A stretch of 64,000 nt of DNA, from the NCBI GenBank assembly GCA_947631955.1, contig CANRNJ010000002.1, positions 62,001 to 126,000 of the forward strand, written 5' to 3'. A program made the translations under genes and the position numbers. The notes under the pieces are model-generated. The model was not told the DNA's origin, made no database searches, and was given only the letters and a program-made list of their open reading frames with translations. The stretch's first letter is position 1; each line of letters starts with the position of its first letter. This DNA is from an uncultured Lachnospiraceae bacterium (lineage in GTDB: Bacteria; Bacillota; Clostridia; Lachnospirales; Lachnospiraceae). This document shows positions 8,054-16,682 of the stretch, in pieces.

Positions 8054-11000
8054 CTATCGTTCCGCATCGGATCTCTCCGCGCCGATTTTTTTCTCCCACT
8101 CGGCATCGTCCATCCAGTCGTTGGAAATATCCCATTCATCATCCTCTATCCAGTCATTTTCCGCATGATCGTCCGCGTAAGGATCGGTTTTCTCTTCATT
8201 TTCCGGCTCCTGCCAATCCGCATCTTCTATCCAGTCGTCTTCATCATTGTCCGTCCGCATGACCTCGGATTCATCCTCCGGCGGCTCCTGATCCTCCGCT
8301 CCGGCTGTCTGCACAGGATGTGCAGCAGGATTCCCGCTTTCCTCCTCGTTATCGTTTTCGCTGTCGTCTTTGTTGTCTTCTCCGCTGCTGCCCTCTTCGT
8401 TATCGTCTTCGCTATCTTCTTCGCCGTCGTCCTCTTCCTGCCGTTTCTTCCACCAGAAGTAACCGCCTGCCGCAAGTGCGGCGAAAACGGCTGCCGCAAC
8501 AGCGCAAATCACGATATAACGCTGCGGAAAGCCTGTTTCTCCATTATCGGCGGCCGTTCCGACCAATGCAGCGCTCATAGGATCGTCGCTCACAATGATA
8601 ACATAGTGGGATGCATGATCCATCGGGAATCTGGCATATCCGTTCTCATCAATGACAACGGCGCACAGGAATTCCAAAGTTTCATCCCCCGTATCATAGT
8701 AAAAAAGATTGGCATAGCGTCCGCTGTCCTCAGGATCCAGCGCGATCTCCAGTTCAGCCGCAAAACCAAACGGACCGTCATGTGCAAGATCAAATTCCAA
8801 ATATTTGCGATCGCCCGCCGTTTGTTCCAATATATCCTTCGGAACCACCCCGGCGCCGAACGAAACGCCCATATCCGTATCCTCGGCATCGCTCTGTACG
8901 CTGCCCGCATCCACATACCATTTCGCGCGGTCGTTCATCGTCAGGATCATATCGACATTCTGGTCTTTGCCCGCCTGAAGCACTTCCCTTGTCAGAATGG
9001 AAATATCTTCCATATCCATCAAAACCGCCGGTCTTGTATAAGGCATGGAGCCTTCTTCCTCGTCCTGCGCGTCGTCTGTTTTCGGCGCGTCGTCGGATCC
9101 CTTCGCAGACGTATTTCCGGCGCTCAGTAGATCGGCGCCGCTTTCTCCTGCCGCCGCACTGGCGTCTGAACCGTCAGAGTCTGCGCGGGCCGTCACTCCC
9201 GCCGCCGCATTGCCGTCAGTCGAGCCGCCTGCTCCGGTATTGCCGTTGGAAACACCGCCTGCGCCAGCCGCATTGATCGGATCGACCGATGCACCGCCCG
9301 CTTCCGTATTACTCTGCGGCGCGCTAGCTGCGCTTGTATTGCCGCCGGACGTGCTGCTGTCCGCATTTCCTCCGGCTGCGCTTGTATTGCTGCCGTTATC
9401 GTTACTTGCCGGGCTGCTGCCGCCTTCTGACGGCTGACCCGCATTACTTACAGGCTGGGTACTGCTGCTGTCCGCAGCCGGATTTTTTGTTTCCGGCGTA
9501 TCCGTACTTCCCGTTTGCAGCGTCCCGGATCCTTCCGGCACCGCAGACCCGCTGCTGCCGGATGTGCTGCTCTCTCCTGCCAGACTGCTGCCGGGCGTGC
9601 TGCTTTCTCCGGGTGTGCTGCTGCCGGATGTGCCGCTGTTTCCGGGTGTGCCGCTTTCTCCTGCTGTGCTGCCGCCGGATGTGCCGCTGTTTCCGCCTGT
9701 ACTGCTGCCGGATGTGCCGCCGCTTCCCCCTGCGCTGCCGCCGGATGTGCCGCCGCTTCCCCCTGTGCTGCTGCCGGAACTGCCGCTGTTGCCGGGCGTG
9801 CTGCTTTCTCCGGGTGTGCTGCTGCCGGATGTGCCGCCGCTTCCCCCTGTACTGCCGCCGGATGTGCCGCTGTTTCCGCCCGGACTGCTGCCGGATGTGC
9901 CGCTGTTTCCGCCCGGACTGCTGCCGGATGTGCCGCCGCTTCCCCCTGTGCTGCTGCCGGATGTGCCGCCGTTTCCCCCTGTACTGCCGCCGGAACTGCC
10001 GCCGCTTCCCCCTGTGCTGCCGCCGGATGTGCCGCCGCTTCCCCCTGTGCTGCCGCCGGATGTGCCGCTTGTTCCAGGCAGCGGATCATCCTGCCCGTCC
10101 GGTTCTTTCGTCTGTTCGTCCAAAACCTTGACGACAACAGGGAGATGGATCTGTGCGAAATAGTTTTCGCCCGGATAATAGGAAAGATAAAAAGTCTGTT
10201 CTCCGGCCTTATCCAATATCGTTTCGCCGTCGCTTTCCCACACAAAACCGGCGGGGAGCGCAATACTGCCCAATTTATCACCGATCTTTGCCGTCAGTTT
10301 TTCCGGCACGGTACAACTTGCGATCGCTTTCGATATCATAATACCGACTTGCCTTGTTACCGGCAGATATCTGACCGTATCTGCCGGGGTATATACCGCC
10401 GGATACGAGAATGTTCCCGAATTCAGCAGAGTGCTCCCGTCGGCCCAGCTCCATCCCGACGGCAGCGCAATGTCCGCCAAGGTCAATCCCGGCCTGTAGA
10501 CTGCCGGAGAAAGGACGGGCGTATCCACTGACGCTTCCGCTTTTACGACAGTTACCGTACAGGCAGCGCTTACCGCACCGTCCCGCGCGCAGGTGATCGT
10601 CGCCGTACCCGGCGTAAGCGCTTTGACAACGCCCGTATTGTCTACGGACGCCGTTTCCGGACTGCTGCTGGTAAAAATCATGCCGCTCAGATTGTCTACC
10701 TTGGAGTCATTTACATAGGGAACCAGCTTTGTTGTCTTGTCCACCGCAAGGTTATCGACCACCGTCTGATTTAAGGTAATGACGTCCCTTGAATCGGGTT
10801 TGGGGCACGCCGATGCCGGCATACCGCTATACACCGGGATATTAAATACGAAACAGTGATCGATAACGCCCGAATCCGCATAGGCCCGTTTGATAGAGGT
10901 CGATTCCGATTCAGGAGCCATGATGTTCTGCATGTACTGATGATTATAGGTGCTGTTGGATGTCACATTAAATTTCTGCAGATACAGCGTGTCCTGTCCC

Positions 11001-12577
11001 CGCAGGATATAGTCGTTGGCTACGACCTCTCCGCCGCCTCTCAAAGATTTATACCGCGTATCCCACTGTCTTTTGACCGCTTCTTTGAGGCCTCTGACGA
11101 TCAGTTCGACGTCCCTTCCGTAGGCTCCCACGTTAAAATAATTATAATATCCTTCGTAACCGCTGTATGTTCCGGATATAAGCGCCGATTTTCCTGCCCC
11201 CTGCTCCTGAAGCACTCTGGAGGCCAGATGAAACGGACTGACCTTCAATTCCTCTCCAATAGCCGTAAAGGCTCTGGCGTATGTCATATTTTCATTCGGT
11301 ATCTCTCCCGCCATAAACGATTTGGCCAAAATAGCCTGAACCGCATTTTCCGTATGATACGACGCATTATAAGTCAGCTGCTCGAACTCAAAGATATTCG
11401 ACTCATTCAAAAAATTTCTGGGATCCATATAATACCGCACGGCTGCCTCGGAGGCATAACTCCAGCCGCTCTGCGCGGCCGCGCCGTTTTTCCATGAAGC
11501 CGGTTTGGAATTCTGTATCCAGTTTTTATTTCCGATCTCATTGGCGACCGCCGTATTAAAATCCAACCCCGTTTCCATCTTCACAAACTTCCAGTTGGGA
11601 TATTTTCTTTTTAACTCGGTCAGCATATTCTGGTACGAAGGCGGAAACTGATTGATATCCGGATAGGAAGAGATCGCCATGAACATCATGGGCCTGATCT
11701 GTTTTACCGGAGCCTCTTCCACATATTCATCCGTCCAGTCAAGGAATTTTTCATCCGAAGTCGCCAGAAATCTTTCTTCAATATATCCTTCATATTGTTG
11801 ATCCTGCTGATAAAGCAGGACTTTGTACCATGCGTTCCCCGCTCCGTCCAGATCTACGCCCACGATCTGCACAGATTGTCCGCATGTGACCGATACCACA
11901 GTTGCCGCATCTATACCCGGCGCGTCTTTTATGTCATAAGTATTGCACAGATATACGACTGCAAGGATGCTCTTCTGGTCCGTGATCCCCTGAAGATCGC
12001 CCTGAGCCGTTTCCAGACTCTCAATCTGCTTCGGGATCTCCTCTTTTACGATCTCTACGGTAATCTGCGGGATCGATATGGTTTTGTCGGGAGTTTCCTT
12101 AAGCATATAGATATTGGGATCCCATTTCGGAAGAAAAACATAGGACTCTTTGCCTTCACCCGTCCACGGCGCGGCATAATCTGTCCCGCACTCCCATGTT
12201 ACATCTATCTGCACGGGCTCCGCGCCGCCTTCCAGAAACACTGTCAAAGTTTTGGGGAAAATGCTCTGCAGCGTTTCCAAAGGCATCTTTTCCCCATAAG
12301 CAAAATAGGTTTCCTCCTGCGGCAGAGCCTGAATATCTGTAATATACTGCACACTTGCCGTATCGGCCGCGGGCTGTGGTTCGGCCGTCTGCGGATCGGC
12401 CGACTGCATAGCATCGGCTGTCTGCGGGTCGGCCGCGGGCTGCTGAGTTTCGACCGTCTGGGAACTCTCTTCCGCCGCCATCCCTGTCATGGATCCGCTG
12501 TACAAGATACTCGCCGCCATCAGCCATGCGAGCGCTTTTATCCTTTTATCCTGATAACCGTTCTTTTTCATCGACAT
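8054..12577 (-). CDS. Very large surface protein: SH3-like, glucosaminidase, Ig-like, Gly/Ser linker, TM anchor, acidic tail
   Basis: About 1507 residues. In order: a signal peptide (about 1-35, ending near GMAA); an acidic/Gln-rich stretch; an SH3-like domain near 200-290; a LytG/GH73-like N-acetylglucosaminidase domain near 310-590 with SRVLQEQGAG and YYNYFNVGAYG; a BIG2-type Ig-like domain; two further small repeats; a long Gly/Ser/Thr linker (DNA about 9560-10080); a folded region; one membrane helix (DNA about 8450-8525); and a strongly acidic tail of about 130 residues. The glucosaminidase would cut peptidoglycan; the domain placement suggests a membrane-tethered wall enzyme. There is no LPXTG motif. 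I chose the ATG at 12577, with AAAGGA upstream; the longer reading frame to 12661 adds an unlikely N-terminus. The tail repeats DWIEDADW, DWIEDDEW and DWMDDAEW are unusual. The overall function is not known. Confidence 0.8.
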   Translation of the reverse strand: MSMKKNGYQDKRIKALAWLMAASILYSGSMTGMAAEESSQTVETQQPAADPQTADAMQSADPQTAEPQPAADTASVQYITDIQALPQEETYFAYGEKMPLETLQSIFPKTLTVFLEGGAEPVQIDVTWECGTDYAAPWTGEGKESYVFLPKWDPNIYMLKETPDKTISIPQITVEIVKEEIPKQIESLETAQGDLQGITDQKSILAVVYLCNTYDIKDAPGIDAATVVSVTCGQSVQIVGVDLDGAGNAWYKVLLYQQDQQYEGYIEERFLATSDEKFLDWTDEYVEEAPVKQIRPMMFMAISSYPDINQFPPSYQNMLTELKRKYPNWKFVKMETGLDFNTAVANEIGNKNWIQNSKPASWKNGAAAQSGWSYASEAAVRYYMDPRNFLNESNIFEFEQLTYNASYHTENAVQAILAKSFMAGEIPNENMTYARAFTAIGEELKVSPFHLASRVLQEQGAGKSALISGTYSGYEGYYNYFNVGAYGRDVELIVRGLKEAVKRQWDTRYKSLRGGGEVVANDYILRGQDTLYLQKFNVTSNSTYNHQYMQNIMAPESESTSIKRAYADSGVIDHCFVFNIPVYSGMPASACPKPDSRDVITLNQTVVDNLAVDKTTKLVPYVNDSKVDNLSGMIFTSSSPETASVDNTGVVKALTPGTATITCARDGAVSAACTVTVVKAEASVDTPVLSPAVYRPGLTLADIALPSGWSWADGSTLLNSGTFSYPAVYTPADTVRYLPVTRQVGIMISKAIASCTVPEKLTAKIGDKLGSIALPAGFVWESDGETILDKAGEQTFYLSYYPGENYFAQIHLPVVVKVLDEQTKEPDGQDDPLPGTSGTSGGSTGGSGGTSGGSTGGSGGSSGGSTGGNGGTSGSSTGGSGGTSGSSPGGNSGTSGSSPGGNSGTSGGSTGGSGGTSGSSTPGESSTPGNSGSSGSSTGGSGGTSGGSAGGSGGTSGSSTGGNSGTSGGSTAGESGTPGNSGTSGSSTPGESSTPGSSLAGESSTSGSSGSAVPEGSGTLQTGSTDTPETKNPAADSSSTQPVSNAGQPSEGGSSPASNDNGSNTSAAGGNADSSTSGGNTSAASAPQSNTEAGGASVDPINAAGAGGVSNGNTGAGGSTDGNAAAGVTARADSDGSDASAAAGESGADLLSAGNTSAKGSDDAPKTDDAQDEEEGSMPYTRPAVLMDMEDISILTREVLQAGKDQNVDMILTMNDRAKWYVDAGSVQSDAEDTDMGVSFGAGVVPKDILEQTAGDRKYLEFDLAHDGPFGFAAELEIALDPEDSGRYANLFYYDTGDETLEFLCAVVIDENGYARFPMDHASHYVIIVSDDPMSAALVGTAADNGETGFPQRYIVICAVAAAVFAALAAGGYFWWKKRQEEDDGEEDSEDDNEEGSSGEDNKDDSENDNEEESGNPAAHPVQTAGAEDQEPPEDESEVMRTDNDEDDWIEDADWQEPENEEKTDPYADDHAENDWIEDDEWDISNDWMDDAEWEKKIGAERSDAER
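9560..10080 (-). repeat. Low-complexity Gly/Ser/Thr-encoding repeat tract within the surface protein
   Basis: In-frame imperfect repeats of a GGSTGGSGGTSG-like unit with PGESSTPGNSG variants. It is probably a flexible wall-spanning linker and is likely to vary in length between strains by slippage. It also opens long reading frames in other frames, which are not genes. Confidence 0.85.
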
Positions 12578-12675
12578 CCTATTCCTTTCAGTCCGATGTT
12601 TTATCCATAATAATAAGGCCGTAACCGATAAAGCGTACCGGTGATTTACCATAATCTTCATATTATGTCAACATA

Positions 12676-12705
12676 ACTATACTATATCGCCTTGCTTTAT
12701 GTCAA
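12676..12705 (-). promoter_or_regulatory. Promoter of the large surface protein gene
   Basis: On the minus strand TTGACA (12700-12705), 18-bp spacer, TATAGT (12676-12681). A second TTGACATAA copy follows at 12666-12671 without a good -10. The region is shared with the divergent degV promoter. Confidence 0.65.
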
Positions 12706-12742
12706 CTAGTTTGATAAGAGCGTTTTTTTCATTTATTTAAAC

Positions 12743-12771
12743 TTGCAAATTGGCATCCGTTCCGTTATCAT
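12743..12771 (+). promoter_or_regulatory. Promoter of degV
   Basis: TTGCAA (12743-12748), 17-bp spacer, TATCAT (12766-12771), 47 bp before the degV start codon. Confidence 0.55.
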
Positions 12772-12817
12772 ATATGAGGATAAAAAAGTTTTTTTGTATA
12801 CAATCAGGGGGATTTTT

Positions 12818-13708
12818 ATGCTTCATATCATTACGGATTCCGCAAGCGATCTGCCTGCGGCTTATATCGAACTGCACAAGCTGCATGTGATACCTACGCC
12901 TGTGGTAATAGACGATGTCGATTATTTCGACGGAAAAACGATCCACACCGGAGAATTTTACAATATACTGGATAATATCAAGCGGGATGTCAAGACCTAT
13001 CACATCAATCCTGCTATGTTTACGGAAGCTTTTCTTCCCTACGCGCAAGCGGGCGACAGCGTCCTGTATCTGTGCTTTTCCACAGGGATCGCAGGAACTT
13101 ACAATGCTGCCAACATTGCTCTTTCCAACATACGGGAGGATTATCCGGACTTTGACCTGACGATCATCGATTCCAAATGTGCGTCCGCCGGATTCGGACT
13201 TCTGGTATATAAATTGGTCACGATGCTCGAAAAAGGGGCTTCCAAGGAAGAACTGATAGAGGCGGCCGATTACTTTATCGCTCATATCAAACATGTATTT
13301 ACGGTACAGACACTCGCTTATCTGATCAAGGGCGGCCGGCTCACAAAGCTGAAAGGGACTTTGGCGGAAACATTGGACATGAAACCGGTTCTGATCGTGG
13401 ATGAATCCGGATCTTTGTCCGTTATCAAGACCGTGCGCGGCAGGAAAAAATCCCTGCGCTACCTCGTTGACTACGCCAAAGAAAACGGTTATCATCTCGA
13501 AAATCAGACCATTGCGCTGTGCCATGGCGAAGACCGGGCCTCTCTGGATTTCGTCAACAAAATGGTTCAGACGACTTTTCATCCGAAAGAAACTTTGATC
13601 TCCGTTGTCGGATGCGCCATCGGCGCCCACACCGGCCGTGGGATCATCGGGTTCTGTTTCTTTGACGCGGACGACGGCAAATACGCTGAATATTTTAAGG
13701 CAGACTGA
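12818..13708 (+). CDS. DegV-family fatty-acid-binding protein
   Basis: A 296-residue DegV protein. The N-terminal IITDSASDLPAAY and the CFSTGIAGTYNAA segment match the family, whose members bind a fatty acid in a deep pocket; in Firmicutes FakB proteins of this family present fatty acid to the kinase FakA. No fakA is in the window, so a FakB role is inference. The start is the ATG at 12818 behind AGGGGG; the open frame extends upstream to 12743 without a ribosome site. It is a single gene, divergent from the surface protein gene and convergent with spoVT. Confidence 0.85.
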   Translation: MLHIITDSASDLPAAYIELHKLHVIPTPVVIDDVDYFDGKTIHTGEFYNILDNIKRDVKTYHINPAMFTEAFLPYAQAGDSVLYLCFSTGIAGTYNAANIALSNIREDYPDFDLTIIDSKCASAGFGLLVYKLVTMLEKGASKEELIEAADYFIAHIKHVFTVQTLAYLIKGGRLTKLKGTLAETLDMKPVLIVDESGSLSVIKTVRGRKKSLRYLVDYAKENGYHLENQTIALCHGEDRASLDFVNKMVQTTFHPKETLISVVGCAIGAHTGRGIIGFCFFDADDGKYAEYFKAD

Positions 13709-13712
13709 ACAT

Positions 13713-13747
13713 AAAAAACGGCAGGACAGAATCCAACTGCCCTGCCG
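13713..13747 (-). terminator. Terminator of spoVT
   Basis: The minus strand has CGGCAGG (13741-13747) pairing with CCTGCCG (13719-13725), an inner CAG/CTG pairing, then TTTTTT (13713-13718). Confidence 0.8.
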
Positions 13748-13752
13748 CCGTA

Positions 13753-14295
13753 TCACTGTTCCATCTGTCTGCCCAGAAAACCTGCCGCTGACTGAATCAA
13801 TTTCTGCTCTACTTCACCCATTTTTGATTTGTGGTCCGTTTCCAAAAGAAGCACCGAACCGATCACATCACCCTCGCAGATGATCGGACTGATTGCCTCA
13901 TGGTGTATTTCATCCTGTTCGTTGCCGACCTGAATAAAATTCCGATCGCCTTTTGCCGCGACAACGCTTTCCCTGTGATTGATCTTCTCTTCCAGTTCCC
14001 TGCTGATCGATTTACCCAGCATGTTCTTCATGCCGCCGGCAACGGCAATAAATTGATCCCGATCGGAAATCATCGCAATATGCCCGGAAACTTGTGCCAT
14101 GCTCTCCGCATACTGCTTCGCGAACGTTCCCATCTCACCTATCGGCGAATATTTTTTGAGTATGATCTCACCCTCCCTGTCGGTGAAGATCTCCAATGGG
14201 TCGGACTCCCTGATCCGCAGCGTCCTGCGTATCTCTTTCGGAATAACGATCCGTCCCAGATCATCTATCCGCCTTACGATTCCTGTTGCTTTCAT
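13753..14295 (-). CDS. spoVT: Stage V sporulation protein T (AbrB-family regulator)
   Basis: A 180-residue transcription factor. The N-terminal AbrB/MazE-type swapped-hairpin DNA-binding domain (residues 1-50, TGIVRRIDDLGRIVIPKEIR) is followed by a GAF-like domain (about 60-178), the two-domain layout of SpoVT. In Bacillus and Clostridium, SpoVT acts in the forespore and modulates sigma-G genes. The ATG follows GGAGG at nine bases. Upstream, TGCATA (14393-14398), 17 bp and AATAATA (14369-14375) on the minus strand resemble a sigma-F/G promoter. It ends in a clear terminator. Its presence supports a spore-forming host. Confidence 0.93.
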   Translation of the reverse strand: MKATGIVRRIDDLGRIVIPKEIRRTLRIRESDPLEIFTDREGEIILKKYSPIGEMGTFAKQYAESMAQVSGHIAMISDRDQFIAVAGGMKNMLGKSISRELEEKINHRESVVAAKGDRNFIQVGNEQDEIHHEAISPIICEGDVIGSVLLLETDHKSKMGEVEQKLIQSAAGFLGRQMEQ

Positions 14296-14368
14296 ATCAT
14301 ATAACCTCCATCTGTCAATCGCAGCCGAATGACCGCGTCACTGTTTTTCATTGAATTTATGCTTTTAC

Positions 14369-14398
14369 TATTATTTGTAAAGCAGGAAATTATATGCA
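14369..14398 (-). promoter_or_regulatory. Possible forespore (sigma-F/G) promoter of spoVT
   Basis: TGCATA, 17-bp spacer, AATAATA on the minus strand, compared with the forespore consensus of about TGAATA and CATACTA. spoVT is sigma-G dependent in Bacillus subtilis, which is the reason for looking. Confidence 0.35.
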
Positions 14399-14466
14399 TG
14401 AATGGAAAGGAAATGCCTGCTTCCATATTCTGTCTTTTTAAGATTTCAAAATCTTTTTCCGGGAAA

Positions 14467-14495
14467 TTGTTTCAAGTTCTAAAATATGTTATAGT
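14467..14495 (+). promoter_or_regulatory. Promoter of the 274-aa conserved unknown
   Basis: TTGTTT (14467-14472), 17-bp spacer, TATAGT (14490-14495), 63 bp before the start codon. Confidence 0.45.
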
Positions 14496-14557
14496 GGTGT
14501 TGATGTTCTGCAATAACAGACAACTCACGACATAACGATTTGCGGAGGAGGATCATT

Positions 14558-15382
14558 ATGGGATTGGATGCACTCACATTAACTACCGGACTGCAGCCGG
14601 AGATCACGGTAAAGAGCAGATCCAGAGAGAACTACGCCGATGCACTGGCAAAAACCAAGAACGCCTTATATGAAAAAATGCATAACATGGTAGATTATTA
14701 CTGCGAACAGATCAGCCTGTTGGACCGTTCGTCCATACAGGACAACCGGGACAAGATAGACGAACTGACTTTCTGGGGTGAACTGCAGCGCTATACCACC
14801 ATAAATTTTGAGGAGAAAGAACACCTTTTCCATAAATTTTACGGCACAAAAGATTTCGACTGCTACTGTACCCTTGTAGATTATGACAAAATGCAGCTTC
14901 CCTGGCCGGACGGCTACAAGGAGCCGGGCAGCCGTATCGACAAGCTTGCCCCGATCGGTTTAAATGACAATTATTTCTTCTACGCGGAAGGCAATATCCT
15001 GTACCGTCTGGATTTCGGCACCTGCGAACACAAAGAACTGCGCATCGAAAACGGAGCTGTTTTTAATAAGAGGATGGAAACCGTTGCGAAACAAAATTAT
15101 GACACCGGCAGATTACTGCCCGGACTGGATCTTGTGCGGGACGCTTTCGAGAAGCTGATCAAGGCAAAGCACGGCGACGGTTCTGTGGACACGCTCTCCA
15201 TCATGGAAATCTTGGATAATTTTGCCACCCTCATACGTTCCAAACCGGGTCTTCGCGATTACAGCCTGCAGATACTTCCCGACGTGGACGACACCACATC
15301 CAACTTTCCACAGCGGTTTGCCCTTTTCAAGAACGACAAATTGGTCTATCTGGAAGAATTTTTTGACAATATCTATTTCTGA
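14558..15382 (+). CDS. Conserved protein of unknown function (274 aa)
   Basis: A soluble protein without signal peptide or membrane segment. I do not recognise a catalytic motif. The sequence is reminiscent of the small DUF388x families seen in Lachnospiraceae (possibly DUF3881), but that is from memory and unconfirmed. The N-terminal half is helical and charged, with DNRDKIDELTFWGELQRYT; the C-terminal half ends with a short FALFKNDKLVYLEEF stretch. The start is the ATG at 14558, six bases after GGAGGAGG; the upstream in-frame ATG at 14540 is unlikely. It is a single gene, convergent with ddl. Confidence 0.75.
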   Translation: MGLDALTLTTGLQPEITVKSRSRENYADALAKTKNALYEKMHNMVDYYCEQISLLDRSSIQDNRDKIDELTFWGELQRYTTINFEEKEHLFHKFYGTKDFDCYCTLVDYDKMQLPWPDGYKEPGSRIDKLAPIGLNDNYFFYAEGNILYRLDFGTCEHKELRIENGAVFNKRMETVAKQNYDTGRLLPGLDLVRDAFEKLIKAKHGDGSVDTLSIMEILDNFATLIRSKPGLRDYSLQILPDVDDTTSNFPQRFALFKNDKLVYLEEFFDNIYF

Positions 15383-15414
15383 TTCTGCGGCATAGAACTT
15401 TCGAAGCAGAGGGA

Positions 15415-16608
15415 TCAACGCATCTTGCTCCCTTTGCTTCCTTTTGCGCCCGAAATATTTGCGTTCTGCAGGATATTACTGTCGAAAGAGGTGAGCATCC
15501 CCTGCTCCTCGCGCGTTCTCTTAAGCGCCAGCTTTACCATATCGTCGAGCAGTTCGGGATACGGTTTGCCCACGGCCTCCCACAGGTAGAACGCCAAAGA
15601 GCCCGGAATGGGATTGATCTCGTTGACGTAGACCTGATCCGTATCTTTATCGATCATAAAGTCAATGCGGGACACACCGCAGCAATTAAGCGCTTGGAAA
15701 GTTTTTACCGCCATCTGTCTGATCTCTTCCCGCTTTTCATTCGTCAGGTTCGCCGGAAGTTCTCTCCTTGCGGTGCGCATACCTTCCGAACCGCCTTTTG
15801 CGCCCGCTGTATACTTGTCTTCATAGCTTAAGATCTCGTCGCTGGAGATCGGCTCTTCACATTCCGACGCTTCCGCGTGTTCATAATCCCCAAGCACCGC
15901 GCAGTTGATCTCCCGCAGGTTCACAATGGCGCGTTCGACCAAGACTCTTATGCCGAAAGTAAACGCATACTCCAAAGCTTCGCTCAGCTCAGCACGGTCT
16001 TTCGCCACCTTGATTCCCACGCTGGAACCCAGATTGACCGGTTTCACGATCACAGGATATTCGATCTTCGCCTCCACCTTGGCATAGGCCGCATTTTCAT
16101 CACGCTCGTATTCTTTGACATCCAAAGTCACACAATCCAATACAGGGATCCCGTTATCTTTCAATACCGCCTTCATGACATACTTATCCATCGTCACCGC
16201 AGAGGCGGCCACATCGCATCCGGCCAGAGGAATGTCATAATGACTCAGGAACCCCTGAAGGGAACCGTCCTCCACATTTGCACCGTGTACGACCGGAACG
16301 GCCACATCGATCTTCGCCACTACGGAGCTGCCCATTTTTCTGACCGGGTATCGGATCAGCTGAACCTGCTCTTGATCACGCATCAAGAATACCCGGATGC
16401 TTTTCTTAAGCAGGCCCGGAATATCTTTATAAGAAGAAATATCCCCAACGGCCTCTCCCGTATAAAACTCATTGTCTTTTGTAATGTAGATAGGCACCAC
16501 GTCATATTTTTCTCTATCAAACGAATTGCATGCCTGTAATCCTGAGATTACGGATACCTCATGTTCTACACTTTTACCGCCAAAAAATACACCTGCTCGA
16601 ATCTTCAT
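15415..16608 (-). CDS. ddl: D-alanine--D-alanine ligase
   Basis: A 397-residue ATP-grasp ligase that makes the D-Ala-D-Ala dipeptide for peptidoglycan. It has the N-terminal GGKSVEHEVSVISG, the ATP-grasp PVIVKPVNLGSSVGI, an omega-loop Tyr in SYEDKYTAGAKGG, and VNEINPIPGSLAFYLWE near the C-terminus. The omega-loop Tyr matches D-Ala-D-Ala ligases rather than D-lactate ligases such as VanA. I chose the ATG at 16608, eight bases from AAAGGA; the ATG at 16614 is too close. It is downstream of murF on the same strand (74 bp), so ligation of the dipeptide and its addition to the precursor are encoded together. Confidence 0.93.
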   Translation of the reverse strand: MKIRAGVFFGGKSVEHEVSVISGLQACNSFDREKYDVVPIYITKDNEFYTGEAVGDISSYKDIPGLLKKSIRVFLMRDQEQVQLIRYPVRKMGSSVVAKIDVAVPVVHGANVEDGSLQGFLSHYDIPLAGCDVAASAVTMDKYVMKAVLKDNGIPVLDCVTLDVKEYERDENAAYAKVEAKIEYPVIVKPVNLGSSVGIKVAKDRAELSEALEYAFTFGIRVLVERAIVNLREINCAVLGDYEHAEASECEEPISSDEILSYEDKYTAGAKGGSEGMRTARRELPANLTNEKREEIRQMAVKTFQALNCCGVSRIDFMIDKDTDQVYVNEINPIPGSLAFYLWEAVGKPYPELLDDMVKLALKRTREEQGMLTSFDSNILQNANISGAKGSKGSKMR

Positions 16609-16682
16609 GATCATTGTCCTTTTCTGTTCTATATTGTGCCGTTGTTCTATAGTATGCCGTCCGTTCCCCGCATGGTTTCCGG

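Noticed and set aside
9560..10080. Repeat tract considered as a CRISPR array
   Set aside because: It is an in-frame coding repeat with no unique spacers or palindromic repeat units.
9334..10531. Long Cys-, Ala- and Pro-rich open frames over the Gly/Ser linker
   Set aside because: They are other-frame readings of the low-complexity repeat of the surface protein.
12737..13756. 339-codon minus-strand frame opposite degV
   Set aside because: Shadow of degV; no homology-like motif or ribosome site.
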